This document shows positions 61,045 to 64,000 of a stretch of DNA of 64,000 bases, in pieces. Positions within the stretch are counted from its first letter, which is position 1. Each line of letters opens with the position of its first letter. Source of the stretch: Bacteroidales bacterium (GTDB lineage Bacteria > Bacteroidota > Bacteroidia > Bacteroidales > UBA932); NCBI GenBank assembly GCA_015060395.1, contig SUYP01000015.1, forward strand, positions 1-64,000. The letters run 5' to 3'. The translations under genes and the position numbers were made by a program. The notes under the pieces are model-generated. The model was given only the letters and a program-made list of their open reading frames with translations. It did no database searches and was not told the origin of the DNA.

Positions 61045-62231
61045 TGCTCCGTTGTCTGAAAATAACAGTGCTGTCTTTGTCGCTTCTGGTCTTTGCACCG
61101 GGAGTGAAGGCTCAGGACACCCGTGCCCAGGAAGAGAAGAAGGCAAGGCTTGAACGTGAGATAGCCATCATAGACAGGCAGCTGGCGGAGAATGCCTCCC
61201 AGAGCAGTTCTATGCTTTCCGACCTTACCTTGATCCGCAAGAAGATATCCAACCGAAAGGCTCTGGTTACGGAAGCAGACCGTCAGGTCAGGAAATATGC
61301 CGACAGCATATATCTGACCAACAGGGAGATAACCCGCCTTCAGGTGAGGATAGACACATTGACATCCCATTATTCGAGGCTGGTGATGAGTGCCTATAAG
61401 AACAGGGACGCAAGGGTGTGGTATATGTATATGTTCGCGAGCGACAATCTCGGGCAGGCCTTCCGCCGTTTCGGATATTTCCGTAATCTTTCCTCCCAGA
61501 TGAAGTCCGAGGCTCAGAGGATCAGGGATATGCAGGATGAGCTTGCTGTGAAGAAAGAGAGGCTCGACAGGATGAAGAAGGAGTCGGAGGCAGTGAAGGC
61601 TTCCCGACAGAAGGAACTGGATGAGCTTCGCAAGGATGAAAGCAAGGCCGACGGAGTGGTTAAGCGTCTGCAGAAGGACAGAAAGAAGTATCAGAACCAG
61701 CTGACCGCCAAGAAGAAAGAGGTCAATGCCCTGAACAGGGAAATAGCCCGCATTATTGCTGCGGCAATGAAGACGGACGACCAGAAGAAGAAGGATCAGG
61801 TCAGGACTCAGCTTGATATGAAGCTGGATGCGGAGTTCGCCAACAATCAGGGCAAGCTTCCGTGGCCTGCGGAGGGCCCGGTTGTGAGCCGTTTCGGCAA
61901 GCAGTATCATCCTGTATATAAGAATCTTGAACTACCTCCGAACAATGGTGTCGATATAGCTCTTGCCAAGGGTACTTCGGTGAATGCCGTATTTGACGGT
62001 GTCGTCACCCAGGTGTTTGTTATGCCCGGATACAACCAGTGCGTCCTTGTCCAGCACGGCAACTATTTCACTCTATACTGCAAGATGAAAGGACTTGTGG
62101 TGAAGGCCGGAGACAAGGTCAAGACAGGACAGGCTCTCGGAACGATAGACACCATCAACGGACAGACTCAGCTCCACTTCGAGGTGTGGAAAGGCAAGAC
62201 CCCTCAGAATCCGGAGCAATGGCTAAGATAA
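61041..62231 (+). CDS. EnvC-like murein hydrolase activator (degenerate LytM/M23)
   Basis: A 396-aa exported protein: signal peptide to about residue 24, a long coiled coil (about 28-255) in two segments as in EnvC, and a C-terminal LytM domain (about 275-396, WPAEGPVVSRFGKQYHPVYK). The zinc ligands are degenerate: the first motif reads NNGVDIA where active enzymes have H-x-x-x-D, and the last reads TQLHFEVW where HLH is expected. This is the EnvC situation, a non-catalytic domain that activates amidases for septal peptidoglycan splitting. Coupled to the TPR gene upstream; overlaps the frame of the epimerase downstream. Confidence 0.88.
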   Translation: MMLRCLKITVLSLSLLVFAPGVKAQDTRAQEEKKARLEREIAIIDRQLAENASQSSSMLSDLTLIRKKISNRKALVTEADRQVRKYADSIYLTNREITRLQVRIDTLTSHYSRLVMSAYKNRDARVWYMYMFASDNLGQAFRRFGYFRNLSSQMKSEAQRIRDMQDELAVKKERLDRMKKESEAVKASRQKELDELRKDESKADGVVKRLQKDRKKYQNQLTAKKKEVNALNREIARIIAAAMKTDDQKKKDQVRTQLDMKLDAEFANNQGKLPWPAEGPVVSRFGKQYHPVYKNLELPPNNGVDIALAKGTSVNAVFDGVVTQVFVMPGYNQCVLVQHGNYFTLYCKMKGLVVKAGDKVKTGQALGTIDTINGQTQLHFEVWKGKTPQNPEQWLR

Positions 62232-62233
62232 TT

Positions 62234-63373
62234 ATGAAAAAGACAGTTTTCATTACCGGAGCGACCGGAAATATGGGTTGGGCCGGATTTCAGGAACTAT
62301 ATAAAAGAAAAGACCGGTTCGACATAAGGATTCTTGCGCGTGACAGCAAGAAGAACAGGAAAAAGCTCGCTCCTTATCTTTCGGATCCATCAGTGACGGT
62401 GGTCTGGGGCGATCTGATGCGCTATGCAGATGTGCTCGAAGGAGTAAACGGCTCGGATTATGTGCTCCACGTCGGTGGAATGGTATCTCCGGCAGCGGAT
62501 TATTATCCTGAAAAGACTTTGAAGGTCAATGTGGGGGCAGCTGAGAACGTGGTCAGGGCGGTTCTCGCCCAGCCTGATGCTTCAGAAATCAGAGTTGTCT
62601 ATATAGGATCGGTGGCTCAGTATGGCGACCGTAACCCTCCTCATCACTGGGGAAGTGTGGATGATCCTCAGGCTCCGGCTCTCTTCGATATGTATGCCCT
62701 TTCCAAGATACGCTCGGAGGAAATATTTGCCTCTGCAGGCCTTTCTCACTGGGTGTCTCTCCGACAGAGCGGCATACTTTATCCGGGCATCCTCAGCGTG
62801 GTGAACCCAACCGCTTTCCACGTTCCGATGGGTGGCGTGCTCGAATGGGCTACAATAGAGGATTCAGGCCGTCTGCTGGCCAATGTCTGTGAGGACTGGG
62901 TGCCGGAAAGCTTCTGGAACAAGGCATACAACATCAGCAGCGGAGAGCAGTACCGTATGACCAATTATGAGTTTATGAACCGGATGCTTTCGTCGCTGGG
63001 ACTTCCATCTCCTGAGAAAGTGTTTGAACCTCAGTGGTTTGCGCTCAAGAATTTCCACGGAATGTGGTATAAGGATGCTGACAGGCTTGAAGAAATCCTG
63101 CATTTCAGAGCCAACGTCCCTGTAGATGAGTATTTCGCTTCAATGAAGTCAAAACTGCCGTGGTTCTATAATCTTGCATTCCTTGCTCCGGCCTGGGCTG
63201 TGAAGATGTTTATGAAGCCTTTTGCTTTCGAGAAGGGGCTCGGAACCCAATGGTGGGTGGAAAACGATGAGGAGAAATTTCTTGCCTATTACGGCTCGCG
63301 TGAGGCATACGAGGCCATCCGAAGCTGGGATGACATCCGTCCTGATTCCCTTCCCAAAAACTGCGAAGTTTAA
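62234..63373 (+). CDS. NAD-dependent epimerase/dehydratase family protein
   Basis: A 379-aa extended short-chain dehydrogenase. The start is the ATG at 62234, 2 bases after the EnvC-like stop (an alternative ATG at 62219 overlaps it). N-terminal Rossmann motif TGATGNMG (about 8-15), a HVGGMVSPAADYY segment, the catalytic Tyr-x-x-x-Lys as YALSK, and SSGEQYRMTNYEFM typical of the C-terminal domain. The last roughly 120 residues, with aromatic WFYNLAFLAPAWAVKMFM, are atypical and may bind a lipid or membrane. Substrate unknown. Confidence 0.85.
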   Translation: MKKTVFITGATGNMGWAGFQELYKRKDRFDIRILARDSKKNRKKLAPYLSDPSVTVVWGDLMRYADVLEGVNGSDYVLHVGGMVSPAADYYPEKTLKVNVGAAENVVRAVLAQPDASEIRVVYIGSVAQYGDRNPPHHWGSVDDPQAPALFDMYALSKIRSEEIFASAGLSHWVSLRQSGILYPGILSVVNPTAFHVPMGGVLEWATIEDSGRLLANVCEDWVPESFWNKAYNISSGEQYRMTNYEFMNRMLSSLGLPSPEKVFEPQWFALKNFHGMWYKDADRLEEILHFRANVPVDEYFASMKSKLPWFYNLAFLAPAWAVKMFMKPFAFEKGLGTQWWVENDEEKFLAYYGSREAYEAIRSWDDIRPDSLPKNCEV

Positions 63374-63471
63374 CCCAATGATTATCAGTAGTTTACTGTT
63401 TCCACGTGCTCCCCTTTGTGCAGCACGTAGAATATGTAATCCGCTGATATCCAGTGATATAAGATCCTCCT

Positions 63472-63975
63472 ATGAAAATTAGAATATTGGATATATTGGA
63501 AGAAACGATGGCTGACGGGCCGGGATTCCGTACATCGATATATTGTGCGGGATGCGCTCATCATTGCCCGGGCTGCCATAATCCCCAGTCCTGGGATTTC
63601 AACGGGGGCAGGGAAGTGTCGGTGGATGAAATCCTTGAAATCATCAAAGCCGATGAGTTCTCGAATGTCACGTTTTCCGGAGGAGACCCGCTGTATCAGG
63701 TCGAAGCATTCACCGAGCTGGCACGTCGCATAAAGGAGGAGACTGGTAAGAATATATGGTGCTACACCGGTTTTACATACGAGGAAATACTGTCTGACGA
63801 GCGCCTGAGGCAGATACTTCCATATATCGATACTCTGGTGGACGGTCCTTTCATCGCAGAACTCCGCGATCCGGATCTTCATTTCCGTGGCAGTTCCAAT
63901 CAAAGGATCATACATCTTACAAAAGAAGAAGACGATATCATTGACGGTACCGTTTCAATAACTCCTTATAAATAG
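63472..63975 (+). CDS. nrdG: Anaerobic ribonucleotide reductase activating protein
   Basis: A 167-aa radical-SAM enzyme that installs the glycyl radical on anaerobic ribonucleotide reductase NrdD. The 4Fe-4S motif C-x3-C-x2-C is C28, C32, C35 in CAGCAHHCPGC, preceded by DGPGFRTSIY; the SAM-binding SGGDP is near 69-73. Length is typical. nrdD is not found in the 3 kb upstream; it may lie past the window edge or elsewhere. A gap of 98 bases separates it from the epimerase gene, so it may have its own promoter. Confidence 0.93.
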   Translation: MKIRILDILEETMADGPGFRTSIYCAGCAHHCPGCHNPQSWDFNGGREVSVDEILEIIKADEFSNVTFSGGDPLYQVEAFTELARRIKEETGKNIWCYTGFTYEEILSDERLRQILPYIDTLVDGPFIAELRDPDLHFRGSSNQRIIHLTKEEDDIIDGTVSITPYK

Positions 63976-64000
63976 GTAATATCCGTGATAACACCATCCC

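Noticed and set aside
60954..61910. A 318-codon minus-strand frame opposite the EnvC-like gene
   Set aside because: Shadow of a charged coiled-coil gene; leucine/histidine-rich without domains or promoter.
63385..63915. A 176-codon minus-strand frame opposite nrdG
   Set aside because: nrdG on the other strand has all radical-SAM motifs.

Overview
The window reads as a chromosome segment of a Bacteroidota bacterium, most likely order Bacteroidales. The grounds are TonB-dependent receptors paired with DUF4249 lipoproteins, an ECF sigma/FecR pair, an S46 dipeptidyl-peptidase, the LptE-TPR-SecG gene order, a polyferredoxin of the NapH type, and many genes preceded by the Bacteroidota -7 promoter box TAnnTTTG. 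No rRNA, tRNA, CRISPR array, integrase or complete insertion sequence was seen.

Layout. 0-8.7 kb: an unknown lipoprotein, a DUF4249/TonB-receptor pair, a carbohydrate-binding beta-helix lipoprotein, and a TonB receptor operon led by a His-rich membrane protein (probably metal related). 8.9-12.1 kb: an internally deleted patatin remnant, a short-chain dehydrogenase, a DUF1349 protein, a PHP phosphoesterase and ybaK. 12.2-16.9 kb (minus strand): an STN-type TonB receptor, a DUF4249 lipoprotein and a lipoprotein resembling cholesterol-dependent cytolysins without domain 4. 17.0-19.8 kb: a 51-codon membrane ORF, a LysR regulator and a divergent SLC13/DASS transporter.

19.8-33.7 kb is the most unusual part. 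An AAA/DUF4143 ATPase with three helically spaced operator-like repeats at its promoter lies between copies of the rmuC 3' end. Next comes a ybaK::rmuC chimera with its own promoter, then a roughly 10-kb minus-strand cluster: LPP20-like lipoprotein, DUF5683-like protein, BACON/LamG-like lipoprotein, GrpE-like protein, short Hsp70, charged coiled-coil inner-membrane protein, TPR plus outer-membrane-barrel protein, and SH3 membrane protein. It ends in two decaying genes, one with an in-frame amber codon and one frameshifted. Full-length rmuC follows. The cluster looks like an Hsp70 machine coupled to the cell envelope and I recognise no named system for it.

33.8-43.0 kb (plus): a small membrane protein, ECF sigma factor and FecR, followed by two STN-type TonB receptor/DUF4249 sets, forming a trans-envelope signalling and uptake locus. 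A multi-branched bidirectional hairpin closes it. 43.1-49.9 kb: an OmpA/TPR lipoprotein, a sigma-54 activator, LptE, a TPR-like protein, SecG and a ClpB lacking its N-terminal domain. 50.0-54.3 kb (minus): a DPP7-type S46 peptidase and a polyferredoxin. 54.3-55.9 kb: debris (a FISUMP-domain fragment, a large hairpin, a frameshifted Rpn-family nuclease). 55.9-64 kb: MlaE/MlaF lipid transporter, an ECF sigma with an anti-sigma/barrel fusion protein, a TPR lipid-envelope-neighbour protein, an EnvC-like murein hydrolase activator, an NAD-dependent epimerase and NrdG.
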